Notes: a model not told the origin generated them from the sequence alone. Positions 28,690-38,938 are shown, counted from the stretch's first letter. The stretch: 53,147 nt of DNA from a bacterium (GCA_029945625.1 JAQSCW010000006.1:1-53147); one strand, 5' to 3'. Made by a program: numbers and translations.

Positions 28690-31524
28690 TTAAGTGCGGT
28701 CGAGTTCAAGTAATGCTGAAAAATAAATTAAGCGTCCAATCTTTGGCCCCCCGTATACTTGAAAACGTTGATTGTTGAGTAAATTGGAACCGCCAAACTT
28801 AAAGGTCGTTTTAATTTTGGGTACGTATTTACTTACTTGAGCATCTACCATGTTATAGGAAGGCACCATACCTGTAAATTGGGGAGATCCGGTAAAATTA
28901 TACCCTTCAACCCATTTAAAATTAACACTAAACCCAAAGTCATTTAATGCTATGTATCTAGGAACTTCTTTTGATTTTGAAGATACTCTTACTCTTAATC
29001 GGACATCACGCCCGCTAAAACCAATATTAAATTTGTTTTTAGGTGTGTTGAAAGCAGGAATGATAGGATCATCGGTTCCTTTTTTGTTTAGTTCATTATA
29101 GCTGTAATTTCCCATCACTGAAAAGTACCTTAATAGATAGTAGGTTGCGCCAATAGACAGACCTTGTGTGGTAACACTGCTTTTCGCATTTGCCGCTACC
29201 CGATAGAAAGTGATGTTTGAAATTTCATTGGGATTTCCCGGATTGAAGTTCACCGCTCCTCCCTGTTGGTAACCGAGAAAGTCTTTGTAAAGACTATAGT
29301 AGCAGCTGCCATCAATAAAGAGTGCATGAAATAAGGTAGTGCGGTAACCCAGTTCAATTGATTTCACCTTTTCGGGAACTATTTTGGCCACATTGAAATA
29401 AGACAATTTGTTACGGTCAACATACTTTTCATTATAATAATTTTGGATTGATTCGATGGTAACCAACGAATCGAAGCCGTTTAAATTACCCAACAAGATG
29501 GCATTACCTACATTATAGTAGAGGTATTGATCCTGCAACGTTGGGTTTCTGATTCCCGCTGAAAAAGAAAGACGGATAATATTATCTTTTGAGAGATTGT
29601 AGACTGCAGAAGCGGCAGGTGAGAAAATGAAATCAAAGTTCTTATTTTTGTCTATTCTCCCGGTTAAATTCAATTTCATTTTTTCCATCAAAATTTTCTT
29701 TTCCAATCCTGCGTAAAAACCGTATTCGTGGTTTGTAATTACCACATTTCCTGTATCGCTAAAGATGGTGCCTTCCGACTTAGGTTTGTACAATCTGTAA
29801 TTTGCTCCCGTTTTAAGCTCAAATGGCCTTAAATTAAATTTGTATTCGCCATGAATATGGTACAATGCTGATCTGTCAATAAATTTAGAACCTCCTTTTC
29901 CCAAAGGTTTTGAGGTAATTTCATTAAAAGCGTCCGTATATGCCTGGCTCCCAGGAATTAAAAAAGGTACGCCAGAGCCATTGTCAGCAGCATTTCGGGC
30001 CTGGTTGTGCCATGTCTGCATTTGATTCGCATTTGCATTCATAACGGCGTCGGCGGCCGTGTAATCATAATAATAATTGTTGGGGTTACCGGGACCGATG
30101 TAGGGTCCTACAGTTGGGAAACCCGGAAGCTGTTTTACAAGGGGCACCACGTTTGTTGCATAATAATTTCGGTAAGCTTTATTACCCCATGCTGCGTTGG
30201 AGTTGGAAATATTTTGAAGCAGGTAAGCTGTGGTAACGGCATCGTAGGAGTTTCCGGCATCCTCATTGGTAGCGTAAGCCCTGATAAAATATTTATCGTG
30301 ATTCTTTAGTTCAAGTCTGTTTTGAAAAAATCGAATGTCCTTTAAACTGTAACGGTTATCGCCCTGATACACAGTTGTTCCACTACCGTAATTGCCGGAA
30401 TAGATCAATTCTGTTGTTGGTCTAATTTTGTAATGCAGGGCAGTAGCGAGCTTAAGATTTCTTGAGTCATAATTCACAATATCTTTCTCTTCGTAGCCTG
30501 TTCTGTAAAAATTTCCAAGACCGGGGAATTGCACTTTTTCTCCGTTAGAATTAGCGTGGTAAACGATTTCATCGCCATACCGGTTAACAGCGTTGTATCC
30601 ACCCCAATTATTTTTGGCGTCGGCCGATCCGTATACAGGATCCATGTTTGTGGCCTGCCAATCGTTTGCGCGCATATAGGAGAAATTAAATTTGAAGGCG
30701 AATTTTTCTTCGCCCTTTTTGTTTTTAAAAACTTCCGCATAGCGACCGGCAGTTTCGAGCAGGTCCCTCTCCCCAACCTTAATAAGTATATTAAGTCCAG
30801 GTTTAATATATGGATTTTTAGTAGTCATGCTGATGACACCGTTAAACGCATTTGGGCCATAATATGCGGAGCTTGCCCCAACAATTATTTCAGCTTTTTG
30901 CACATCCAACTCCGAGGCTCCCAAGAAATTTCCCAACGAAAAATTCAATCCCGGTGATTGGTTATCTACCCCATCAATTAACTGCAGAGAGCGCACGGGA
31001 GAAGTGCTGTTGAAGCCGCGCGTATTTATTATTCTAAATCCGATACTGGCCGACGTAAGATCAACACCTTTTAGTTGCCCAAGACCTTCGTAAAAGTTGG
31101 CGGCAGACGTTGCTTTTATGGCAGTGGCATCGAGGGCCTCAACCGTCAATGGCGACTCTTTCTGTTTTTCGGTGAGACCACGGGCTACAATTTCCACTTC
31201 CGAGAGGTCGATTTCTTCTGATTTCATTTTTAAGTTAAACGGTTTTGCGAGGGAAGCAACCGCAAGCTCAAAAGGAATATAACCAATGTTAGAAATGGAT
31301 AAGGTAAAAGGTAAGGCCGGAGAAGGTATTGAAAAGTTGCCATCGGCATCGGTAGAAGTACCTTGAGTGGTTCCTTTGATCAGGACCACCGCCCCAATAA
31401 CGGGCTCTTTTGTTTTTGTATCCCTTATTTTACCAGATACATTTTGGGCAAACAGGTTATGACATGAACCAAGCACTATGCAGGTACTTACCAGTAAGTA
31501 AGTGACAGTTGATGTTACGTTCAT
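28690..31524 (-). CDS. TonB-dependent outer-membrane receptor with carboxypeptidase-regulatory-like domain
   Basis: The 944-aa protein has a signal peptide (residues 1-26), a CarboxypepD_reg-like beta-sandwich (about 27-105; GKIRDTKTKEPVIGAVVLIKG), a TonB plug (about 115-235, with FNGVISMTTKNP) and a 22-strand-type barrel to the C-terminus (LLELDRT). It imports a ligand across the outer membrane using TonB energy. No SusD partner is adjacent, so it is not a Sus-type nutrient pair. The ligand is unknown. Its neighbour downstream is the secreted esterase-like protein, which may act on the same compound. No promoter is evident in 31525-31735. Confidence 0.88.
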   Translation of the reverse strand: MNVTSTVTYLLVSTCIVLGSCHNLFAQNVSGKIRDTKTKEPVIGAVVLIKGTTQGTSTDADGNFSIPSPALPFTLSISNIGYIPFELAVASLAKPFNLKMKSEEIDLSEVEIVARGLTEKQKESPLTVEALDATAIKATSAANFYEGLGQLKGVDLTSASIGFRIINTRGFNSTSPVRSLQLIDGVDNQSPGLNFSLGNFLGASELDVQKAEIIVGASSAYYGPNAFNGVISMTTKNPYIKPGLNILIKVGERDLLETAGRYAEVFKNKKGEEKFAFKFNFSYMRANDWQATNMDPVYGSADAKNNWGGYNAVNRYGDEIVYHANSNGEKVQFPGLGNFYRTGYEEKDIVNYDSRNLKLATALHYKIRPTTELIYSGNYGSGTTVYQGDNRYSLKDIRFFQNRLELKNHDKYFIRAYATNEDAGNSYDAVTTAYLLQNISNSNAAWGNKAYRNYYATNVVPLVKQLPGFPTVGPYIGPGNPNNYYYDYTAADAVMNANANQMQTWHNQARNAADNGSGVPFLIPGSQAYTDAFNEITSKPLGKGGSKFIDRSALYHIHGEYKFNLRPFELKTGANYRLYKPKSEGTIFSDTGNVVITNHEYGFYAGLEKKILMEKMKLNLTGRIDKNKNFDFIFSPAASAVYNLSKDNIIRLSFSAGIRNPTLQDQYLYYNVGNAILLGNLNGFDSLVTIESIQNYYNEKYVDRNKLSYFNVAKIVPEKVKSIELGYRTTLFHALFIDGSCYYSLYKDFLGYQQGGAVNFNPGNPNEISNITFYRVAANAKSSVTTQGLSIGATYYLLRYFSVMGNYSYNELNKKGTDDPIIPAFNTPKNKFNIGFSGRDVRLRVRVSSKSKEVPRYIALNDFGFSVNFKWVEGYNFTGSPQFTGMVPSYNMVDAQVSKYVPKIKTTFKFGGSNLLNNQRFQVYGGPKIGRLIYFSALLELDRT

Positions 31525-31735
31525 TTACATTGATTTACTGTCAAATTTCACAAAAAAATTGAATTAATCCCGATTTTCGGAAAATAAACAGCTATTCAAG
31601 TAGCATGAGGAAGAACCACTTCCCCGTTTTTTTGAATTAATTTGGACCGGCATAAAAATACCGGAATTCTTAGAAGTCAGCAACGGTAAGCTTATGGTGA
31701 AGGAAGATATTGTGTACCGTTAAAAAAGGAGGATA

Positions 31736-32590
31736 TTAATGTGACGCTAAAAACTCCTCAAAGCTCATGCCTTTCATAAATTCGGGAGAGTAAATAAATC
31801 GGTATACCTCATCGGCCCAGGCTTTGTGACTCTTGCTTGCATCAAACACCTCATAACTGAAAGGTTTGCCGTAGTGAATGCGGATTGTTTTTTTATTGGC
31901 CCTGAACATTTCGTCGGGCAAAAATAGCATCTCAATATTGGCCTTAATTCCCAGGCGCTTTCTCCATTGCGCAAAATTGTAGAAGAACTTTGAATTTTCG
32001 CCTTCAATAAATGTAGGAACAACAATACGTTTGTGATCGATGGCCTGAGTTACGAAACTCTTTTTCCAACTGAGGTCTCGCACCAAACCCTTTTGTTTAC
32101 GCGACACCAGCCCGGCCGGAAAAATAAGCACCGCCCCACCCCGTCTAAAGATATCCTCCATTGTACGCAGAGAACCGGCGGAAGCGGCTCCAAGCTTATT
32201 AACTGCTACAAACACATCGCCGTAATTACTGATGTTTTTTAAGATGTCGTTTACGAAAAAATGCACATCCGGACGAATCTCTCCTACCGCTTTAATTAGA
32301 GCCATGCCATCGAGACCCCCCAAAGGATGATTGGATGCAACGGTAACATTTCCTGTAACCGGAACATTTTCGGGATGGACCGATTCCACTCTGGCGCCCA
32401 GAACATCAAGTCCTTTGCGGTTAAATTCAAGCCCATGATCATCTTTTAACAGATGCATGGCGTCATTAATATCTTGTTCGTGGAGTTTTTTCTTGAGCCA
32501 ATTGATTGCAAAACGAGGCAACCAACGGTAGAGTCTATAGGCTTTTTCTTTTAGAACTTTTTCTATGTCGATAAACTTTTTGTGATCCAT
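31736..32590 (-). CDS. PlsC-like lysophospholipid / O-acyltransferase
   Basis: The 284-aa protein has an acyltransferase domain with SNHPLGGLDG (about residues 86-95) in place of the classical NHX4D block (here HX5D) and IFPAGLVSRKQKG as the FPEG-type block. This variant is typical of OlsA/GlsA-like O-acyltransferases, which complete ornithine or glycine lipids, rather than of housekeeping PlsC. The N-terminal helix pair is amphipathic. It probably acts at the inner membrane. A minus-strand TATCTTTG at 32602-32609 lies 12 nt before the ATG. Substrate uncertain. Confidence 0.8.
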   Translation of the reverse strand: MDHKKFIDIEKVLKEKAYRLYRWLPRFAINWLKKKLHEQDINDAMHLLKDDHGLEFNRKGLDVLGARVESVHPENVPVTGNVTVASNHPLGGLDGMALIKAVGEIRPDVHFFVNDILKNISNYGDVFVAVNKLGAASAGSLRTMEDIFRRGGAVLIFPAGLVSRKQKGLVRDLSWKKSFVTQAIDHKRIVVPTFIEGENSKFFYNFAQWRKRLGIKANIEMLFLPDEMFRANKKTIRIHYGKPFSYEVFDASKSHKAWADEVYRFIYSPEFMKGMSFEEFLASH

Positions 32591-32601
32591 ATTTTGGCGC
32601 T

Positions 32602-32609
32602 CAAAGATA
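32602..32609 (-). promoter_or_regulatory. -7 element of the acyltransferase gene
   Basis: TATCTTTG on the minus strand lies 11 nt upstream of the ATG, giving a leader of only a few nucleotides. No TTG is found at the ideal distance upstream. Confidence 0.45.
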
Positions 32610-32703
32610 ATAGAATTGCCAAGATATTTGAAATTCGTTTCAGGAACAAAATAAATACCAGAGGGCCCTGCTCCTGAAAACGATCAAAGAAGCTCGTAAA
32701 AAA

Positions 32704-32723
32704 CCCGGGGCAAACACCCCGGG
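32704..32723 (-). terminator. Terminator of the 267-aa secreted protein gene
   Basis: cccgggg (32704-32710) and ccccggg (32717-32723) form a 7-bp GC stem with a 6-nt loop. On the minus strand it is followed by TTTTTTAC. It lies 6 nt after the stop of the gene at 32730-33533. Confidence 0.8.
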
Positions 32724-32729
32724 CAAACC

Positions 32730-33533
32730 CTATTTAGACAAGGCTTCGTCGATTTTCATTTCCAGAGTAAGAGGATCCAATTTTACCTGAGTAGCTTCAA
32801 TAAAGGTGTTTCTCCAAAAGATCATCATTTTAATTTTTTGCATATCGTTCTCTTTTCCACCTTCCATTCTGTCCCAAACTAGGGTAAAACGTTGCGTTTC
32901 GCCCTTTAACACGATATCGGATTTGCCCTGAATCTTAGAATTAGCCGCTTCCGTACCATTTGGAAGCCTTGCTCCTGCCCGACCGGAATTGATCACCCCA
33001 ACTTTATCGCCATTATAGCGGCACTCGAATTTTGCGGTGGTTTTGTCTGTCTCTTTTTCAAACTTCATCAGGGTGCAGGAAAATGGTCCGGCTTTAAACT
33101 CATTTATAGAAGGAGGTAAAGCGAATTCGGGAGCTTCAATGACTTTTTCTATTTCCGAAACTTTGTAAATTCCTTCTACCTTGTAGGAATATTGGGGAAT
33201 CATAAAATCGGGACCTGAAAAATTCACTACCCGGTAATTCGTCTCTCCCGGATACACCACCAGGTATTTCTCTTTTGGTGTGAATTCTTTACCACCGGGG
33301 AGGTTCAGTGTGCTTTCTTCGGGTTTGTAAATCATTATAAAATCAGTTTTGTTGGCGATCCTACACTGAAATTTTGTAAAAGCTTTGGTGGAAAATACGT
33401 CCTTTGTAGAAACGGTGACTTCCTTATCTTCTAATTTTGATTCTTTATAAGCTATTTTTTCATATTTCACTTGAGCGCTTGCTGGCAATAGCGATACCAA
33501 CAGAGCTGAGAAAAGAAAAACTGTTTTTTTCAT
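32730..33533 (-). CDS. Exported protein of unknown function
   Basis: I do not recognise the family. The start is the ATG at 33533, which gives a good signal peptide (MKKTVFLFSALLVSLLPASAQ); the frame stays open 9 codons upstream but without a signal. The mature part (about 246 aa) looks all-beta, with two similar halves: each has a run of alternating polar/hydrophobic residues around a 'FKCRIxN' or 'FECRYNG' element. This suggests a duplicated beta-sandwich. No T9SS domain, lipobox or membrane segment. A TAAATTTG -7 element (33558-33565, minus) lies upstream. Confidence 0.75.
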   Translation of the reverse strand: MKKTVFLFSALLVSLLPASAQVKYEKIAYKESKLEDKEVTVSTKDVFSTKAFTKFQCRIANKTDFIMIYKPEESTLNLPGGKEFTPKEKYLVVYPGETNYRVVNFSGPDFMIPQYSYKVEGIYKVSEIEKVIEAPEFALPPSINEFKAGPFSCTLMKFEKETDKTTAKFECRYNGDKVGVINSGRAGARLPNGTEAANSKIQGKSDIVLKGETQRFTLVWDRMEGGKENDMQKIKMMIFWRNTFIEATQVKLDPLTLEMKIDEALSK

Positions 33534-33639
33534 AATTGGAATAGTATTTATGTATGACAAATTTAATAAATGGATTGAATTTAAACGTTATTTTCAAAGA
33601 AAGATAAAAGGATTTTGCGGCCATTCATGTTGTTTAAGT

Positions 33640-33990
33640 GAAAACCTACTTGCCTCTAAAAGATTCTTGAAGGAAAGGGGGGGTAAGAGGTAAAGCTGGG
33701 GAGAAAGGTTTTGAGCCCGCTCCCTGAAGCGAAAAACTTACCAAGAAAACTTCCCGGTTTTTCTGATTTGGGCCTGCCCCCTGAAGCAGGGCAGCAAGCC
33801 AGTGGCTTGATGAGCCAGTCTGTGCGGTGGCTGGTGATTCTTACCAAGTCCTTAGCTTCAGGGGTCGCGCTTTCCGTTGCAAGTCCTCGCCACGCAAAGA
33901 GACAGGCGTGGCTGTGGGCTTTCCACTACAATCGCTCACGCAGCAAACAGTTTGTTTCCATTTATAAAAAAAATCCAAGGAAAAAATAGT
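33640..33990. repeat. Intergenic repeat-like region
   Basis: The 572-nt gap 33534-34105 contains no believable gene. Within it is GC-rich sequence unlike its surroundings, with gccacgc (33889-33895) facing gcgtggc (33906-33912) and several 'ggcttt', 'cctgaagc' and 'cgctcacgcag' words. Such sequence occurs as dispersed intergenic repeats in Bacteroidota, and a 92-codon plus-strand frame across it (33711-33989) is probably accidental. Confidence 0.45.
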
Positions 33991-34105
33991 ATACATTTCC
34001 TCAACAAGTCCGATTGATCCGGAAAGGGCTTCAACTTTGCTGTGCTTGATGCCAACAAGAACTTGTTTTGTGAATTTGGAGTTACTTGGGCCTAAAAAAA
34101 CAGCA

Positions 34106-34726
34106 TCACTGACTTTTAAATCCGTTGAGTCCTAAAAACAGTTTTAGGTACTTGATGCCGATGGCAAGTTTGTTTCTTTCCCATTGTAATTTGTCGGTTT
34201 TTAATTTTTCGACATTGTATTGCTCGAGTAGTTTTGGTTTTGATTTCAAGAACTCAGGAAGCTGAACCATGTTGAGATTGTTTGAGTGGTCGATAAAATA
34301 CATAAAGGTCATGCCTGCGGGTGAAGTTAATCCCAGCAGGTAGCCCTTTTTGTCGTAATTTGGTAAATACCCGTAAACCACGCAATAATAATCTTTTGTA
34401 CCTCCGCCGAAGGTATAATAGGTAAAATTATGAGGATCCTTATCCGGTCTTATTTGGATTTCATCGCCGATCTCATAGGCGAAATAATACGAACAGGAAT
34501 CCCCAAGATCGAGGGTTCTTTTTTTAGAATTTGTGGTTAGGTAGCGAATTACTTTTTTATCCTCTGAAGGAAGAATTTGGCCTCTGTAGGTTCTTTTTTT
34601 ACTAAAAAAATCTTCTTCCGTTTTGCAGAGGTACAGGCAATGATCTTTGTAATCGGAAGAATCAATTTGGCCGGAGGCGATTTTAAAAAGTAAGCAGATG
34701 CTCAGGATGAGGACGTTTTTTTTCAT
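34106..34726 (-). CDS. Exported protein of unknown function
   Basis: The 206-aa protein is not a family I recognise. It has a short signal peptide (MKKNVLILSICLLFKIASGQ) and no lipobox. The mature part is rich in Tyr, Asp and Lys, with four Cys in the first half (CLYLC, DSC, and YYCVV), and a Gly-rich turn YYTFGGGTKDYY. The C-terminal third is a Lys-rich helical region ending in LFLGLNGFKSQ. A minus-strand TAAGTTTG at 34757-34764 could be its -7 element. Confidence 0.7.
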   Translation of the reverse strand: MKKNVLILSICLLFKIASGQIDSSDYKDHCLYLCKTEEDFFSKKRTYRGQILPSEDKKVIRYLTTNSKKRTLDLGDSCSYYFAYEIGDEIQIRPDKDPHNFTYYTFGGGTKDYYCVVYGYLPNYDKKGYLLGLTSPAGMTFMYFIDHSNNLNMVQLPEFLKSKPKLLEQYNVEKLKTDKLQWERNKLAIGIKYLKLFLGLNGFKSQ

Positions 34727-34865
34727 TTTCGGAAATTTGTACAGAAAGTCTTAAGTCAAACTTACGGAATTATTAAGAATTGGCACACATGGATCTATTC
34801 GATAACTATTTAGAAATTAGGCATACTCGACGTTTAGGAAAAAGAGCCGTTCGACTGCTTTAAGC

Positions 34866-35026
34866 AAATAGGTAATGGGGATTTGCTGCTCTCGCAGTGA
34901 GTCCCGTTTCGGGTGTGCCGGAAATGCCAATTATCGAACTTTACACTGAATCATAACTCATTCCTCGTTCGCTTTAGTACCATAATGCAAAATCGAGGAA
35001 TGATGTACTTGATAAATTACCTATTT
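34866..35026. repeat. Nested inverted-repeat element
   Basis: An outer 11-bp pair, aaataggtaat (34866-34876) and attacctattt (35016-35026), encloses about 140 nt. Inside is a second perfect 10-bp pair, tcattcctcg (34958-34967) and cgaggaatga (34994-35003), and two short hairpins, ctgctctcgcag and cccgtttcggg. There is no ORF. It fills most of the 422-nt gap 34727-35148 and could be a miniature mobile element or a structured RNA. Confidence 0.5.
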
Positions 35027-35113
35027 ATTTATTGCAGTTACAGAAGATTAATGCTATTCTAAAAAACATCGAAACGCTGAGGCGCTGGTTTAGTTTTTAG
35101 GAGATAAAAATCC

Positions 35114-35121
35114 TATCTTTG
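35114..35121 (+). promoter_or_regulatory. -7 element of the first SBBP gene
   Basis: TATCTTTG lies 27 nt before the ATG at 35149. Upstream there is only a partial -33 (tttag), so strength is uncertain. Confidence 0.5.
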
Positions 35122-35148
35122 GGTTAGATCCAGATATTAAAAAAATTC

Positions 35149-38100
35149 ATGAAAAAAGCATTCGTTTCGGTAATAGCATTATCATTTACGGCAACAGTTC
35201 TCGCAAAATCAACACCTGATTTTAAGCAACAAAATACAAATATTATCTTCACCGAAAACAAAGGACAGGTTTACGACCAAAATTACAAAACCCGTCCGGA
35301 TGTATTGTATGGTGCCATGTCGGGCAATATGGCTGTGCATATAAAAAAAAATGGCGTGAGCTATCAATTGTATCGAGTTGAAAGTTATAAAGAGGTAGAA
35401 GACTTTAAAACAAAACAAAAGAGAAAAGAAATAGACAAACAAACCATTTACCGAATAGATATCAATTGGCTAAATGCTAATAAAAATTTTACTACAACTA
35501 AAGACCAAACCCTACCCGGTTACAACAATTATTATTTGGAAAGCTGCCCCAACGGTGCATTGAATGTAAAAAGCTACAAAGGCATTACGCTGCATAATTT
35601 GTACAACGGAATTAATTTGCATTACTATAAAAAAAATGGAGAATTAAAACACGATTACATTGTGGCGCCTCACATGGATTACAAACAAATTCAGATCCTG
35701 GTGGAAGGTGCCAGCGTTAGCCTGATGGATGATGGTTCATTATTATTAGAAACGCCTCTGGGCAAGGTACAAGAAGGTGCGCCTCTGGTTTTTCAAAATG
35801 GGAAACAGCTAAAAGCAAGGTGGGTAATTAATAACACGAAGGTTAGTTTTGAAATAGAAAACTACAACCCTGAATATGAATTACTGATAGATCCCGTTAC
35901 AAGATCATGGGGAACCTATTATGGAGCATCAAGTGACGACAGGGGTAATGCTTGCACCACCGATGCGATTGGTAATGTTTACCTGTGCGGTATTACTTAT
36001 AATGGAAGTGGCACAATCATTGCAACGTCCGGTAGCCACCAATCTACGATCGGGCCCGGGGGCGCAGGTTTTCTGGCTAAATTTAACGGCACCGGCACAC
36101 GCTTATGGGGCACTTACTATGGAGGTAATGGAGATGCCGCTTACGGCTGTTGTACAGACGCCGGTAACAATGTTTATTTATCCGGTGGTACAGGCGCTGC
36201 TTCATCTACTTCTTTAATTGCCACTACCGGCTGTCATCAGCCACTATTTGGTGGAAGTGGCGATGCTTTTTTGGTGAAATTTAATGCAAGCGGTGTAAGG
36301 CAATGGAGTACCTATTATGGCGACACAGGTGCCGAGTGGGGATATAGCTGTGCAACAGATGGCAGCAATAATGTGTATATGGCTGGAATTACAGCTTCCG
36401 GCGCATCCACAATGATCGCGACACCTGGCAGTCATCAGTCAACTAACATGAGTGGGGCTAATAATTACGATGCCTTTTTAGTAAAGTTTAATTCAAGCGG
36501 TGTACGGCAATGGGGAACATTTTATGGAGGAACCAGCCTTGAATGGAACTCAGTTTGTTCAGCCGATATAGGCGGTAATGTGTATTTAGCCGGCTATACT
36601 GCATCAAGCGGTGGGACGTATATTGCAACTCCGGGAAGTCATCAGGCAGTTTACGGTTCAACCGCAACATGCTATAACGCTTATTTAGCTAAATTCAATT
36701 CTAATGGTATAAGATCATGGGGAACTTATTATGGAGGAATTTGTAGTTTGGGTTATGGATGCGCAACAGACTTGAACGGTGATGTTTATTTATCAGGATA
36801 TTCAAATGCTACCAGCGGCACAATTATCGCCACAGCAAGCAGCCATCAACCTACCTGTGCAAGTACATTTGGAAGCGATGCCTTTTTAGCGAAATTCAAC
36901 ACAAATGGTGTGAGGCAATGGGCAACATGGTATGGAGGAACAGGAAGTGAAACTGATGGTCATTGTGCCACAGATGGATCTAACAATGTTTACTTAACAG
37001 CTGTGACCGCGTCTAATTCGACAACACAGACTTTTGCAGGAACCCCTGGCAGCTATCAATACAATTATGGTGGTGGACAAAGGGACGCTTTTTTAGTAAA
37101 ATTCAACAGTAGCGGTGTAAGGCAATATGGCACCTACTATGGCGGTACCGGAGATGAGGGTGCAGACTCGCCCTTTTGTGCTGCTGACGTTTTTGGAGAT
37201 GTTTATTTATCAGGTACAACAAGCTCATCTCTTACCAATCAAATTGCGACGTACAATGGTCATCAGAATACCTACGGTGGAAATCCATTCGATGCTTTTT
37301 TAGTAAAGTTCAAAGACTGCGCCCTTATCTATCCGCTTGCATCAAGCAATACCAGCGTGTGCAGCGGTGGCACGATCAATTTGAGTGTGACCACTTCGGG
37401 CACCATGGTTCCCTTGTATAATTGGTCTGGTCCAAATTCATTCAGTTCTAATTTGCAAAACCCAAGTGTTACAAACATTAGTACTCTCCAAGTTGGTGTT
37501 TATATGGTGTCCATCGATAATAATGGCTGTGTAGAAACAAATACAGTGCTTGTAAAAAGTGGCGATCCAACTATCACAGTGAATAGCGGATCCATTTGTC
37601 CCGGCAAATCCTTTACAATTAATCCCGGCGGTGCATCCACTTATACATATAGTTCAGGGTCATCTGTTGTTTCACCCTCTGCAACAATTTCCTATTCCAT
37701 CACGGGCATAAATACACTAGGCTGTTCCAGTACCGTCGTTAATACGGTGACAGTGAGAGCAAGCCCAACTATTTCCGTGGTGAATGGAACCATTTGCAGT
37801 GGCCAATCCTTCACAATTACTCCAGTTGGCGCGGTAAGCTATACGTATAGCTCAGGCTCAGCCATTGTTTCACCAGGTACCACCAATTCCTATTCCGTTA
37901 TCGGAACAAATTCGGCCGGCTGCGTCAGTTCGAATACCGCCATTAGCGTGGTTACTGTAATTCAAAGCCCTACAGTTTTGGTCAACAACGGTTCCATCTG
38001 CGTTGGTCAGAGTTTCACCATAAATGCAAGTGGTGCGAACAACTATTCTTACTCGAGCGGACCAATTGTTACGCCCAACATAACAAGTTCGTATACTGTT

Positions 38101-38832
38101 ACAAGCACAAACACTTTGGGTTGTTCGGGCAAAGCTATATGTACTGTAACCGTTAACCCCATACCCGTTATCTCGGTAAATAGCGGAGCAGTTTGTATTG
38201 GTAAAACATTCAACTTGGTTGCAAGCGGTGCTAATACTTATGTTTATTCACAGGGGCCGGTGGTTTCACCTACCGTTACCAGCTCTTATTCTGTTACCGG
38301 AAGTTCTGCGGGTTGCGCCAGCTCTAATACTGCAATTTCAACTGTGACTGTAAATCCCTTGCCAACAGTTAGTATCGTTACAAGCAACACGTTGGTGTGT
38401 GCGGGTGAAAATGTCACCTTAACGGCAAGCGGCGCTTCCTCCTTTACATTTAACCCGGGTGGTTCCGGCATAAATAGCACTGTTTCTCCAACCGTAACAT
38501 CTACATACACTGTTTCGGGTACCGATGCGAATGGCTGCGTGAATACCGCTGTTATTACACAAAGTGTGGATGCCTGCACAGGTCTTAAAGAAAATGACAT
38601 GACCAGCTCCGGAATTAAATTATTTCCCAATCCGACTCACGGAATAATTAATTTAGACTTAGATGCAGATCAGGAGATCATCATTATTAATAGTATGGGG
38701 CAAATTGTTTATTGTTCCACATTCAGTGCAGGCAAACACAAAATTGATATAGGAGATTTTGCGCAAGGAATTTACATTGTAAAACCAGCTAATATTGCTA
38801 CCTCAGAAAACCTTAAAATAATAAAAAATTAA
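35149..38832 (+). CDS. Giant T9SS cargo protein: SBBP beta-propeller, Ig-like repeats and type A sorting domain
   Basis: The 1227-aa protein has a signal peptide (residues 1-19) and an N-terminal domain of the DUF7948 kind (about 25-250; FTENKGQVYDQNYKTRPD, LLIDPVTRSWGTYYG). Seven SBBP-type blade repeats follow (about 258-725; each 'WGTYYGG..D....CATD..GNVYLAG'). Then come about five Ig-like repeats of 75-80 aa ('NSGSIC.G.SFTI..SGA.TYTYS', from about 730 to 1140), and last a type A T9SS domain (about 1150-1227; LFPNPTHGIINLDL). It is probably a surface or secreted adhesin-like protein, function unknown. It is AT-rich like the local chromosome and converges with its paralogue at 38939-42436. 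Confidence 0.88.
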   Translation: MKKAFVSVIALSFTATVLAKSTPDFKQQNTNIIFTENKGQVYDQNYKTRPDVLYGAMSGNMAVHIKKNGVSYQLYRVESYKEVEDFKTKQKRKEIDKQTIYRIDINWLNANKNFTTTKDQTLPGYNNYYLESCPNGALNVKSYKGITLHNLYNGINLHYYKKNGELKHDYIVAPHMDYKQIQILVEGASVSLMDDGSLLLETPLGKVQEGAPLVFQNGKQLKARWVINNTKVSFEIENYNPEYELLIDPVTRSWGTYYGASSDDRGNACTTDAIGNVYLCGITYNGSGTIIATSGSHQSTIGPGGAGFLAKFNGTGTRLWGTYYGGNGDAAYGCCTDAGNNVYLSGGTGAASSTSLIATTGCHQPLFGGSGDAFLVKFNASGVRQWSTYYGDTGAEWGYSCATDGSNNVYMAGITASGASTMIATPGSHQSTNMSGANNYDAFLVKFNSSGVRQWGTFYGGTSLEWNSVCSADIGGNVYLAGYTASSGGTYIATPGSHQAVYGSTATCYNAYLAKFNSNGIRSWGTYYGGICSLGYGCATDLNGDVYLSGYSNATSGTIIATASSHQPTCASTFGSDAFLAKFNTNGVRQWATWYGGTGSETDGHCATDGSNNVYLTAVTASNSTTQTFAGTPGSYQYNYGGGQRDAFLVKFNSSGVRQYGTYYGGTGDEGADSPFCAADVFGDVYLSGTTSSSLTNQIATYNGHQNTYGGNPFDAFLVKFKDCALIYPLASSNTSVCSGGTINLSVTTSGTMVPLYNWSGPNSFSSNLQNPSVTNISTLQVGVYMVSIDNNGCVETNTVLVKSGDPTITVNSGSICPGKSFTINPGGASTYTYSSGSSVVSPSATISYSITGINTLGCSSTVVNTVTVRASPTISVVNGTICSGQSFTITPVGAVSYTYSSGSAIVSPGTTNSYSVIGTNSAGCVSSNTAISVVTVIQSPTVLVNNGSICVGQSFTINASGANNYSYSSGPIVTPNITSSYTVTSTNTLGCSGKAICTVTVNPIPVISVNSGAVCIGKTFNLVASGANTYVYSQGPVVSPTVTSSYSVTGSSAGCASSNTAISTVTVNPLPTVSIVTSNTLVCAGENVTLTASGASSFTFNPGGSGINSTVSPTVTSTYTVSGTDANGCVNTAVITQSVDACTGLKENDMTSSGIKLFPNPTHGIINLDLDADQEIIIINSMGQIVYCSTFSAGKHKIDIGDFAQGIYIVKPANIATSENLKIIKN

Positions 38833-38938
38833 GGGAAGCTAAGTCAGGTTTTTGATCATTGCATAAAGAATTCTAGCCAATCCGTCTGCCCCTGTTTATA
38901 GGAACCTCCGTCGACCTTTTTTATAAGAAATCACAACC

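Noticed and set aside
33711-33989. 92-codon plus-strand frame
   Set aside because: It lies across GC-rich repeat-like sequence, has low-complexity content and no start signal.
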